Assembly: GCF_029227915.1 (NCBI RefSeq)
Contig: NC_079881.1
Span: 4,774,001-4,838,000, forward strand
Direction of reading: 5' to 3'
Source: Hydractinia symbiolongicarpus
Lineage: Eukaryota > Cnidaria > Hydrozoa > Anthoathecata > Hydractiniidae
DNA: 64,000 nucleotides
In this document: piece by piece, positions 13,401-26,729 of the stretch
Layout: each line of letters starts with the position of its first letter
Numbering within the stretch: the stretch's first letter is position 1
Translations under genes and position numbers: made by a program
The notes under the pieces: model-generated
Database searches by the model: none
What the model was told of the DNA's origin: nothing
What the model saw: the letters and a program-made list of their open reading frames with translations, nothing else

Positions 13401-16400
13401 CAGTTCTTTTCTCTGTGTTGTCAAATCCTTATGCTGAAGTAAATATTCTCTCATCAACGCTACAGACTCGAGCTCCACATTTCGAATTTGAAAGTCGTGT
13501 ATTTTACATAACGCTTCTAAGATTTCACGCCGGTCTTCATTTGATATTTTATTTTGAAAGGACTCTTCAAGATATTCTTTCTCCTTCTTTTGTTCGTCAA
13601 GTTTTTCAGCTAAATTTGTTTTTTCATCTTCAATTTCTTCAAGCCGTTGTTTTATTGTTAGTATTTCGTCTCGCGCTGCAGTAACATCGGCAGGCTCCGA
13701 AATGTTTTTATTATTCTTATCAACAAATTGTTCATGGCGCCGAAATGGACTTGCATGTTTCGCGCGAAAATTCTCTTTAATAATTTGATTGGTTGTTTTC
13801 ATTTTACCAGTCTCGCGTACACGCCTTCTAGATTCTTCTTGCTCCCACCTACAAAAACAACACAGTTGAAACTTTGAAGAAACTTTAATCTGTTGATTAT
13901 AAAGTGAAACCTGATATATCGCGCGCAAAGCGCGAAAAAAGTATCGCTTTTTCGTGTATCCTTAGCACGAAGTAGCGAGCTGGTAGCCATTATAAACAAA
14001 ATGTTGCAGTTTTGGAACTTACTCTTCTATAGTCAAAAGATGTCTCTGATATTCCACGCTGTACTGAAGCGCAGTGTCTTCTAAATCGATTATTTCTTTC
14101 CTAATAAAAAAAAAGTTCAATAAAAAATCAACAATTTTAACTGAAGAAAATTTTTTGAAGAATTCAAGATTTTCCAAAATAAAAAAGGAAATTTTTAACG
14201 GAAGAGAGCGGGTTAATTTCACCAAGAGTGCAACTTTTCTCCTTGGCCATTTTGGTGCATTTTTGGATTATTATTTTTTTTAATTTCGTGATGCGAATAC
14301 ACACAACGAGATATTGAATAACAACATCACTTCAGCACATTTGTGTTTTCTTAATTAGTACTATCATAAATATTCTGTTATGTTTATATTTCCTTAATCT
14401 TTTGCAAATATGGAAACAACTGCGGGATCCAGGACCCACTTTTCCTGCACTTCCATGTCGACGAGAACGCTTCTAATGTGCCGCACAGGTAGCAATGGTA
14501 TGCAGCATCCTTGTCATCAACGTAAATTGACCAAATGTTAAAGCCAATACGATATTTAACGAGCCTTCTATCACGTGGAATAAAAAAGTCTTGAGGGATT
14601 AAGAATGTAATAGGGTTCAAACATGCTGACCGTTTAGCTGTATTTCTCACGTACTAAATAGCGGAAAAACTTGCAAAGGAAGGTTTACCTAATCCAAGAA
14701 GCTTCAAACAAGCTTTTGAGAATTTTGGGATTAAAGTACTTTAAAATAATTTGTAAATACAAGGACTGATGTGTGAATTTTAACCAGTAAGTTCTTGGTA
14801 CTACAATGAGTCAGGATACTTTATAGCTGTACCTTAATTCCAACTGTTCTTGAAAAGTAACTTTTAATTCTTCTTTTAATTTTTCCATCACATTCGCACT
14901 TTTCGTTCTGTTGACAACTGTTCCTGAAAAAACGAAAAAATTATATTGGTACAGGCTTTTTACTAGAGCTATCGAAACACGAGCCTCGAGTCTGACTATA
15001 AAGAAAAACAGGATAAATTCCCAAGTATAAATTTCGAGACAGAGAAGGTTTTAGTTTAAAGTGTCTTGCGTATAAATGGTTATTTCACATCACAAAAAAA
15101 AACAGCCAAAAAATAAAAAAAACAAACAGAAAAAAGGTTCAATTTTATGATTGCTATAGCTCTGGTTGCTAATAAAATTTCAAATTGTAGTTACACTCGT
15201 AAACACTAGTTTCATCATGCTTTCATCAATGCTGCGTGCTCCGTGCTAATCTTATGATTTTGCTATCAGTTTTGACCTTAGGTTGCCCACGATACTTACG
15301 TCTTCGAGAATTTTGACTTATATAACTGGCGAAATATATTATTTTCCTACATATTGCCAATCACTTTCTTGTTTGTCAAAAAGATATAAAAACAATATAA
15401 ATGCTAATAATAGTATGTGGAAACCATGTCTGGCTGATAAAGACCTGGTTGTTATCAACTTACTCGCACTGCTACGATTTATCGAATCAGCTTCCACCAG
15501 TTGGGTTTTTAGTAGAATTATCTCCTGACGCAAATCGGATATAATGTTTTGATACTGTGCGACATGGTAGTTCACGCTGTACTGGTTTCGTTTAGCTTTC
15601 ACTTTTATACTTTTTGCACGGTCAGCATACGCCAGCGTATTTCTTGACTCTTCAAAGCTAAGACTAGCTGGACTAACGTGAGCTATCATGACAGTTTTAC
15701 AGTTCCCGCCCAGCGAATCCTAAAGCAATGAGAATTTGTCAATCAGATTTAGTTTTTAATTTGTTCTCCAAATTGTATCCTAACCTCTATTTGATTATTT
15801 CCTTTTTAAACGTATTTTTTTAAAAGAAACCCGTTTTTAAGAAACTAGGGGCGAAGCTTCCATAAAAATAAGAAACTTTAAGCATCGGATTTTTTCGGCT
15901 TCAAAACATTTTAGGAAACTAATAAAAGTAATATTCCATCAAGTATCTTTCGCGAACTTTTTTTACATACGCTTGTGTGATGGAAAAACGTATGGAGGCA
16001 AGTCGATATCAAGAAATAAGAAAGTTTCAGTACTAAAACTGTCAAAAAATTAAGTATCAGAGCTTCCACTTTCTTCAAATAAAAAAACGTGTATTACATA
16101 CATTTTTTATTACATAAGTTTTCTGTCAATGATATTTTTGGATATACGATCAGATTATTGAATGTGCCGTGTGAAAATATGATGCTATCAATAAAATCAA
16201 CATCCTTGTTAAAATCTTTGAGAGATTCGAGGATGCAACCTCAACGACATGTTATATGCAAACAAGTAACTTAAGAAGGTTACCTTCAAAAGTCTAGTCA
16301 ACTTGCTGTCTCTGTAATTCACATAAGAACTTTTCCCGCCTTTCTCGGCTAAAACAAATGAAACGAAAAATTTAGTTTTGCGTTATATATTTTAGCATAC

Positions 16401-19400
16401 ACGCACACACAGTGTACCATACATCTTCTTGCAGTGTGTATTAACAGTCAATAGACATTTCGTGTATGTCATTAAATTCAAAAATCAACAGTCTGTTCGT
16501 AACATCATTCTTCTCAGGGCATGTTGTCTTTTTGATAAATTTGACCGTAAAAACGGCTCATGGGCCACAAGACCCTGGGGAGGAGGCTGATTTCGTAATG
16601 ACGTGTTACTGTGATGGTATCCAGTATTTCTCCCCCTTTCAAATGAAAACAATTTTTACAGAGCGTAAGTGTCATTCTCAACCCCAAAGCTCTTTGAGAT
16701 AAATTTAAGGTTTTAATCTCAAAGAGCTCTGCGGACAAGAATGTGTAAATGTAACATCTTTTTTACACATAGAATTACTGCGTGTACGATAATTAATTAA
16801 GTTTTAGAAAGATTTCAAGTTACTTACTTAAAGCGTTGATGCAATTTCCAAGCGCAAGTAATGAACGATTAATGTGTGCTCCTTCGATAAGTCTTTTCCC
16901 TTTGTTCTAAAAGAGGTTTGGAAAGCAGGTTAGTCGGGATTAGAACAGGAAAAAAAATCAAAACAAAAACTAACATTTTTAAAAATATTAGTTCTACACA
17001 CCTGGGTTTGCGATGCTCTTTCGGAGCCGGCTAAATCGATCATGAAAAGTTTCGCGATTTTTACTTCATCCGTAATGTCGCGCACTCGGCTTCTTTGTTC
17101 AACAGTTACCTGTGAAGTGAACACAGAGCTCAAAGTATTTAGCAAGTTTCATGGATGGATTGGGTATCAAGTGGAAATCCTTTTTTATAGCAAAAAAAGT
17201 ATGTGAATATGTGGATATTACACGAAACACTCTAAAGATTAAAGGTAATTAAATCTTCTATTTAACACAAACAAACAAACAAACAAAAACATAAATTGCA
17301 GGTATTGTGTTTCCCACCCTCGTTTTAGGGCTTTTTGACTTCTTGATATGAAAGATGACGTCAAAAACTATTTTGCGTCGTTTTCTCTCATACTAAAAAG
17401 ACAAAAAACCCTGGTGACGAGGGTGTTGGTATTCGTCTTACTTGCAAGATAGCATGAGATCTTGACGATGTTTCATTGACAGCGGTTGGTTCGCACATGC
17501 GCTCTTTATTACCACGTGACAATAACTCCATGATTTCTGATGTTGTGAGAGCTTCATATTCAGTGAGACCGGCTACTTGTACGCCCTTTGTGTCTTCTCG
17601 TACATCAAGAAAATCTGAGGTTGGATTTAAAAGATCGCGTACCATCTCGTTGTAGATCTAAAAAGATGAAGAACATTTAACATGCAATAAGTACAACGGT
17701 TAATGCGACAAATACTTTGAAGCAGATATTTCTCACAATATTTAACGTGACAACAAGACTCTGGATAACAGAATTCATGTGAGCTAATTATCAACATCAT
17801 CGATAACAACAACGCGAAATTATATTTCCCATATTTTTATTATGATAACTTACTAGTAACAGCCAAAGTTTTAATTTTTTGTTAGGGGTGCAGGGTAAGT
17901 CTTAGTAGTACAAGGGCGACAACCGCTTCAATTAGAAAATAGTCTACGATCTTAATGTTGTAAGCTTTACTCAGATCAACAGATTGTACTTTATTACAAG
18001 CTCGTGAGCTTGTATTAAAACGCAAATGTGTCCTACAAGAATAGAATTTTTGCCTCTCTGAGCACCGACACGGGAGTAGTCGTGTGTTCAAATCTCATCT
18101 TGGTAACTATTTTAACTTTTTTTTTCTTTTTACTATCTCGCCTGCGAGGATGTGTTTCCAACTCGTAACTAACTAACCAAATGGTCAATTGCAACGTCAC
18201 AAATTTAAACTTCATACCTAAACTCTCTAAGTACTTAAAAGTCATCGGCCAAATTTGGTATTTGTTTGCGACAAAATTTGGCACAGTTAACAAAAAAATT
18301 ATGCTGAACATAATAGTGACATCGTAATTTTGATTTTTGTCACCTAATTGTTATTTTAGGCCAAAATTGGACCAAAAATTAAAATTACTTTATTTTCGAC
18401 AAAATTTGGCAAAGTTAACAAAAAAAGTATCCTGAACATGATAGTGACATCAAAATGGTAATTTTTTGCCAACTAAATGCCGTTTAAGACCATAAACGTT
18501 CCATCGCGCGACTTTCAACCATGAATGATAGGCTGCATTTTTTATTTTTTCTAGTAATATGGTTTTTTAACTAAAGCTATTTCCTTTTTCGAACAATTAA
18601 GATCGTATATTATTTTTCTTTATTTTGCTTTTTCTCACTAAGTGACTTTCTTATACCCCGTTGTTTTTTTGTTGTTGTTGTTTTTTTTTTGTTTTTTTTT
18701 TGGGGGGGGGGTTACTGAATTTCAAAAATTTTAGGTGGAGCTTGTGGTCTTTCTTCTTCCTGTCAGTCAGTTTACTCCAGACTGACCTAACGAAAATTGA
18801 AATTTCGAGGAATTTTCTATCAATATTATTGCCTATCCGAATAGCAAAATATGTCGTGTCTAACTTCGTAACAGAAATCACAATTTCATAGACAGCTTTT
18901 TATAAACTTTGTTGGCGAGGTTGTTTGCGTATATCATACGTCTTGTTAAAACTGGATCAACTTTATTATTCATATTCGGTTCAGGAGGGTGCATATTTCG
19001 CCTCCTTACCATTTACTTCTTAGATAGATATTGGCCATTACTCAAGACCACCCCTTAAATTTCTATGAAATCCGATAATCGGAATTTTTTTTGATAAGAT
19101 TATCCTTAGAACTTAAAATAAACAACGCCGCTTAACTTCATCAAGGCGAATCGTTCGGTAAGGTTCGGAGACGTGATTAACCCGATTTTTTCGGATTTTA
19201 CCCGCAAATTGCAAAAATCAAATTTTTTTCATGTAAATTATGTAAAAATCAGAAATTTTGCGAAATTACTTTCATTTGAAAGTTCAAACAGAATGTTAAA
19301 ATTAGTTCTTATACTAAAGTGATAGAATTTTAAGCGAGTTAGCTAATCAGCAGCTTACGTTGAAAAAGTGCTGACATAAGCAAAAACTTACTGCTAACTT

Positions 19401-20552
19401 TTTGTTCTTTTTATGACGTACCATAAGTTTGATTTCCTACTAAAGGTTATGCGGGCACGGATCCCCCCGGGTTAAATACTCCGGACCAAATAGTGTTAAG
19501 ATTATAATAGAGTTACGTTGTTGTCTTTTTGTTGCAAATATCGAATCAACCTTTTTTCAATCTTAGGGTGGCTTTCCAATTAAATGAAATTGATCGAATC
19601 GATCTGACGTCAAACAACGAAAACTAGACGTTACACGTCAAACAGTTCAATCAATTTCGTTTAAGTGGAAACCCGCGTTTAGAGATAGAGCGCCTAACCG
19701 ACACATTGCGTTATAATTAACTCTGATGTAATATACGATGCGTACCTCCAAATACGACATTTTGACACTATATTTCTGGTCATGACGTGTTCGATGCATT
19801 TCTTGATAAAGATAATTTAACGTGAGAACCATTATACCAGGTTCAACATCTGTTCCAACCATTGTATATGTTTTGCCAGCTCCTAAAAATAAAGATAAAT
19901 TTTAATTCGAGAAAATTACCTGGTCATACTTACTTTGGTGTTTATTAGTCTTTTGGCAACAAAATATGGATTTCCTTTTTTTAACATTACATGGTCACAC
20001 CAATAAGAGAGTTGGAGTCGAGTTATGTTTCTTCGTGTTTTTTTTTTTTTTGGAATTCCATTCAAATTTAGTATAATCCGTTCTGTTTCCAAAAAAATAA
20101 GCAAAATTACCAGTTGGCCCGTAAGCAAAAATAGTGGCATTGTAACCATCTAACACAGATTCAACTAAAGCTTTTGTCGTTTGATTATATACTTGACCCT
20201 AAAATAATAAAAAAAAAACAGATGAAGATGTAATGTTAAACTTCTAAAATAAATAAATAAATAAATAAATCAATAAATGATGATTCATTTAGAACCAAGA
20301 ATAGTACATGTTGGCCGCAAGTTTTATCGCTACACAATCCTGGTCGGTATGTTGAGACAAGACGGCTAATTTTAAAGTTCACCACCACAAGCAATGATAT
20401 AGGCTAATTCTATATCAGAGTTGCGCATTTTGATGAATGCGGATCTTAGGTTAATTGGTGAAACCGAAACTCTTGAAATGTGCTAATCGTTGCTGACATC
20501 ATCATAGCCATTTTCTTTAAAATTCAACGTTGCTTATTTCGTTAGGCGTGTC

Positions 20553-20592
<40 letters not shown>

Positions 20593-20596
20593 TGTC

Positions 20597-20667
<71 letters not shown>

Positions 20668-23600
20668 TAGAGGATGCAAGTAATAACATGCAAATGCTCC
20701 CCACCTGACCTACATGTGTGCAAAAGTTGCGATTTTGCAGCCTGCCAGCCGCAGAGCATTGACCGTCAGATACCTTTTGTTCATATTTAAAGAATGATGA
20801 AAAAACTGTTTTTGTCTCAATATTTTTGACCACGATTGTAACATCATTTTATTTGATTAACTTTTGTCAAAAATAGTAGTGGTATTTTTATCAAAACTGT
20901 GTTTTCACTACAGTATAGCATTTTTAAATTGGCTGATTTTGTATTATAGAAAGTATTTTTGCATGCGTTTTCTGTTTGTTGTTCTAACATTTTTATTTTT
21001 TTTATTTCATCTCAGTTAGACCATAAGTGACTGTAGATGACTAGGAGATTTTTGTTAAAGAAAGTATTTCTTAACCATGTTCCGCTTTTTCAATTGGATT
21101 ATTACAAGCTCGTAAGCTTGTTACAAGCTCGTAAGCTTGTATTAAAACGCAAATGTGTCCTACAAGAATGGAAATTTTTGCCTCTCTGAGCACCGACACG
21201 GGAGTAGTCGTGTGTTCGAATCTCATCTTGGTAACTATTTTTACTTTTTTTTTCTTTTTACTAACTCGTAGCTAACTATGTCCGAAATAATCAATTGCAA
21301 CGTCACAGATTTAAATTTCGTACCTAAACTTGGAAGTCATCTAAATGACGTTTCAGGCCAAATTTGGTATTTGTTTTCGACAAAACTTGGCACAGTTAAC
21401 AAAAAAAGTATGTATGCTGAACATAATAGTGACACCATAATTTTGATTTTTGTCACTTAACGTCATTTTAGGCCAAATTGGTCCAACAATTAAAACTATT
21501 CTAGACAAAACTTGGCAAAGTTAACAAAAAAAGTATGCCGAACATGGTGACATTAAAATTTTGATTTTTTGTCACCTAAATGTCATTTTAGGCCAAAATT
21601 GGTTCGAAAATTAAAATACTTTATTTTCGACAAAATTTGGCACAGTTAACAAAAAAAGTATGCTGAATATGATAGTGACATCAAAATTTTGATTTTTGTC
21701 ACCAAATGGAGTTTAAGCTCATAAACGTTTCAATCGCGCGACTTTCAACCATGAATGATAGGCTGTATTTTTTATTAGCAGAAATTGTAAAATTGGGTTG
21801 CATTGTGGATGTTTCATAGTTGTGCATTTTCAATAGCGAGATAGTTTATGCAGCGCCTGCATATTGTTTATTTTTTAAAAAGATAAGATTAGTGTTCACA
21901 AGCTTTATTTAACTAACTGGTAAAGTAAAGGTGTTTCCACCAAAGTTTTCCAAAGTGAATATAGGCAGAATTAAGGTCTCCCCAAATGCCTGGAAAGTAG
22001 TCTGCGAAAAATAAAATTTCCACAACAATACGTAAGAGAAAAACGAAGACGCTCCACCATATATAAATAATTACGAGAACGAAATTCTTTTTGTAGCGAA
22101 AAGAATTTCTCGTTCTCGCTTTCTTCTTTCCGTCAGTCGGTTTACCCCAGACTGACCCAACGAAAATTGAAATTTCGAGGAATTTTCCGTTCAAGAAGAT
22201 CTCACAAATCAATTTCGAAAAATAACTGCGTAGTCCACAAGAAATGTTATTGCCCATCTGAATAGCAAAATATGTCGTGTCTAACTTCGTAACAGAAATC
22301 ACAATTTAATAGACAGCTTTTTGTAAACTTTATTCGCGAGGTTGTTTACGTATATCATACGTCTTGTTTTCTGCTTATATTAATCGCCTTTATTTGAAAT
22401 TGCGAGAATAAGTTGGCACTATCAAAAAATTAAGGCCATAAGCAAGGCCCGATGTAATAACACCACATGTAAATTAGGACCGTCTTATATATGGACTAGT
22501 AAGAGAATAGCTAATTTTAATAGTTAGATTTAAGTTGTAATTACTGATATTTAAAATTCAATTTTTCAAATAACGATATTTTAAGCCTGGTCATGTATTT
22601 TTTATAAGCATATCCCAATAAATCTTTTTTGCTATAAGCATAACCTAAGCATATTTTAAGCCTGAAAAAGTACTTTTCATAAGCATCCTTAAAAGAGAAA
22701 AACATGTAATAAAATGAAAATCTACGTGGATGAATAATTTATTGACGTGTAGTTCGAAAGAAAATTATCAATGGGGAACACATAATATATATGCATTTAT
22801 GTATAAATTTATATATGCACAATTCAGCATTGAGTGTGTCTGCATATTCCCGCCAAATGAAGCGCTGTGCAACACACCGCACGTTATCGGTAACATCATA
22901 CGTTATCGAGAAAACGCCGTAAATTAACGGTTACATCATACGTTTCCGACAACATCGCACGTTATCGGTAACACCGTATGTTATCGACAACATTGTAAAT
23001 TATCAGTAACAACATACGTTATCGACATCATCACACATTATCGGTAACACTATACGTTAACGGTAACAACATACCTGAGAAGAATAGGGGCCAAACACAT
23101 GGTCGAAAACGAACGTCTTTTCGCGTGATCGATTTACGCGAAGTATATCGTATTCGTTATCAGACGGATCGAGCATGCACACCATCTTGAAAAAAATATC
23201 GATTGTTAGATATGTTGTATTCACTCTGAGCGCACACAACCTTGTCCCCAGTATTGGTTCTTTTATCAGGAATATGAAAAAGAACATAAAAGAACCTGGG
23301 GACGAGGCCGTAGAGCGTGCTTTTTATAAGCAGTACAACTATTTACACTGTAAATTAATGTTTAAAACTAGTATAATAATGTCATAAGCAGTGAAAAAGC
23401 AAAGTGGAGATAGAAAGTATAAAGCAAAAATAGATCGAAATCAGTAAAACGGTTTGAAAATTAAAGCCACCTACAACGCCGCGTAAAATTAGAGACGGGG
23501 GAGAGAGGTACTTACGTAAAATACCGCGTACAATTACATAGTACCGATGATTCTTATGTTTCATTGCTGAATCATTTTTGTCATTTCTAAGTCATTTTTG

Positions 23601-26600
23601 ATGACAACATTGTATAAAAGTAATATCCAAAAAAATTTTCTCGCTGGTAAAGCGTTGTTTTAATTTTAGAACAATTTTTCAAACCAACACCAATTCATTA
23701 TCGACTTTCGAACATTAAATGCGTATATATTATTGATTTTCGAACATTAAACGCGTATATTTTATTGATTTTCGAACATTAAACGCGCATATATTATCGA
23801 TTTTCGAACATTAAACGCGTATATATTATCGATTTTCGAACATTAAACGCGTATATATTATCGATTTCCGAAAAGACATCACTAACGTTATTCTCAATTG
23901 CACTGATGATTTCTGCACATCCCATGGAGACCTCCACATGACTGATTGGGCGGATCCTTACAGCGACCTGAAGGTAAAGAAAAAACAGGTTAACAAAAAA
24001 CAAGCAAGCACGCAAAAAACCACATGTAAATAACAAACCAGAAGATTTTGGCTGGTGTTTTTACTCTTGACTGCCATTCCTGCTTTGTTTTTGTTTCATT
24101 CGCCTGATATCGTGTTTTCATTTGTGGAAAATACACACGGAATCTTATTTCATGGCAGCGAATGTATTATTCAGTAGTAAAGCTTGAAACATAAATTTTT
24201 TATATCTGTTATATGTAACTAAACATTCATGGAATCTATTTCACAACCCAAAAGGTAGTGAAAAAACGAATCTTCCATGGTCAAACTCTCCTAAGGACGC
24301 CTCGAAACAAAAAGAAAGATTTTAGGTTATAATGGTTGTACATTATATATACTGAAACCTTATTGGTTAAAAAATTGTTTCTGATGCACGTGACAAAATG
24401 ACATTTTGTTTATATAACTATTTTTTAAGAATTTGAAAACTGTGCTTACAAATTCTATACAGATATCTAGTATTCACAAGTTCTATAAGGAATTACTGCA
24501 CATATTCGCGTATTCAAAAAACTGCTTCAAAGTTTATGAGTTGCTAACAAAAACAATATCTTATTTAGTGTCAGCAGTACATAAATACAAAAAAAATCTT
24601 TTAAAATTGTGTTATGAACCCTATGTAAGGGATCCGAAGTGAGATTTCCGAGATACCTTACTCCCAAAACATATTTTCATTTTAGTGACTGTAGGCAACT
24701 CCGTACCCAGTATTTTGTACTTAGCGCGTTTCTGGGTTATTGGAACCTCTCCAAAACCTCAGAAGCCTAAGAACGAGGTCGGAATGTGAAGGATTAAGCA
24801 AAGTGGACATGAACATCGCGATTTACTGCAAGCAGAAGAAAACGTATTCTAACAACTGTACAACAATGACCTTCTTTAAGTTCATTCTACTTATGTTTTC
24901 GTAGATGACTTATTTAAACTACGAAGAACTGGTAAGGCTAAAACTCTTTGGAGATGTCTAAGCAAGGCTATGGTGCAGCACTTTTTGTATTGCTTAATAC
25001 ACTACTCTATTTTCAACCAATCAGATTGCTACACACAACTCACCGCAATTCTGTTCTTTTTTTTAAATCTTGCGCTTTTCGAAAATTTCCCAACCATTAC
25101 TGTTGAGAATTATTTCATTAAAAAAAGAAATTACAAAAAACGTTATCTTGTTTTCACTTTAACTAGATATGAATATATATAAAAAAAATAATTCATACGA
25201 TACACACTTCTAAAAGCGTTATTTCTTTATTTTCAAACGTGTTTTTATTTTTTATTTTATTTTATTTTCTATTTTCTCTCTATCTCTCTCTTTTTTTTCT
25301 TTGTTTATTTTTCACGTTTCTAACAAGTCTGAACAATATATCTACAAAAAGAAAGATAAAAACACAATGCATTCACAGCAAGCAAGAATATCAAAAAACG
25401 AAAAAAAGAAGCTGATAAGAAACAACCTTGTACCCAATCTCTCTCTCTCTCTTTATCCCTGAAAAGAACCTTCGCTGCTTAGTTAATTTTATTTTTATAA
25501 GAAAAGCAACAAAGAACAAAGCTTCTCGAGATCTTCAATCTCGTTCCCAGGGCTTTTTGTCTCTCATCAGCGCTACGCCTGTCCGATATGCAAAAAGAGA
25601 CAACAGATCTTGGAAACAAGGTTGGAAGATCGCCTTGTTGATACACGTTAGAGTTAAAACTTCTTCTGGAAGAATCTAGAAGTTCGTTTTTGAAAGGTAA
25701 AAGTTTTTGCTGGCGTCAGCGTCGCATTTATTAGGTTTGCTCTACAGGTAGATATATTTACAATATTTCATTCACGTAGGATCAAAGAAGAAGCACGTTC
25801 GGCGATAATGTTTTATGAATCATCAGCCACTCTCTATCACAGGGATCGAGATTTAATCCTATAAACGTTCTGGGCTTAATGTTTACAAATTACAAGAAAG
25901 AAAGATTTTGCATACGTTCTTAATTTTCTCTTTAGTAATAGCCGTATTTTGTCTGTCTGTCTGCGAGAAAACGATGTGTTACGGAAACACGAAATGCGAT
26001 ATATAAAGGACGGGCGATCCTGTGCACTTTTCCACGGGTGACCGATTAGTCTTATAATAAAAACAATAGTCGTGTATGTGTTGCGTGTGTGTTCTAAATG
26101 GCTACGCGCAACTTTGTTCTAAGGCACCTGTAAATAAATTCATGTTGAAGGACAAACCATAAGTTTCTCCATAGGTGAATGGCTTTGCAGTAATGCGTAA
26201 AACTCGAAGTAAAAGGTCCGAACTTCACACTTGGCGATGACCAGTTTCAAGAAACTAAAGTCTTCCTGTATTTGTTAGAGGGTGTATACAGGGTAAATTA
26301 TGAGGGCTTTAAGATGACTATCGAGATCCCAACAGGTTTTTTATGTTGATACTGACAGTAGGGATATAAAAAGACATATTATTAGACATATCGAACCATA
26401 CGATAATCTCTGAGCCTCCACAGTGAGCCTTCCTGTATACGAAGTCTTTCAGAGTCGAAGGAGACCTTCCGCCGATATACAACTATAGCCTATGCTTTTC
26501 CTCTATTTAATCTATCAACAACCATTTAACAAAACCTAAATCTACAACTCTTATTGAAACCTAGATCTCCATGCTTCTTGTATCATTTTTGTTCTAAACT

Positions 26601-26675
26601 TTTTATTCTTATTGTTGTTATTATTATGTTATTATAGGGATAAGAACCATTGTATAATGGAACCCGAATAAATGT

Positions 26676-26729
<54 letters not shown>

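Noticed and set aside
18055-18110. tRNA gene suggested by GTGTGTTCAAATCTC
   Set aside because: No acceptor-stem pairing or convincing A box; it recurs inside the repeat at 21103, so it is treated as part of a mobile element.
23697-23877. Regular 32-bp repeats resembling a CRISPR array
   Set aside because: The period is exactly 32 bp with no unique spacers, and the setting is an animal intron. It is a minisatellite.
25200-25320. Pyrimidine-rich block as a possible regulatory element
   Set aside because: Simple low-complexity T/C sequence; nothing specific can be supported.
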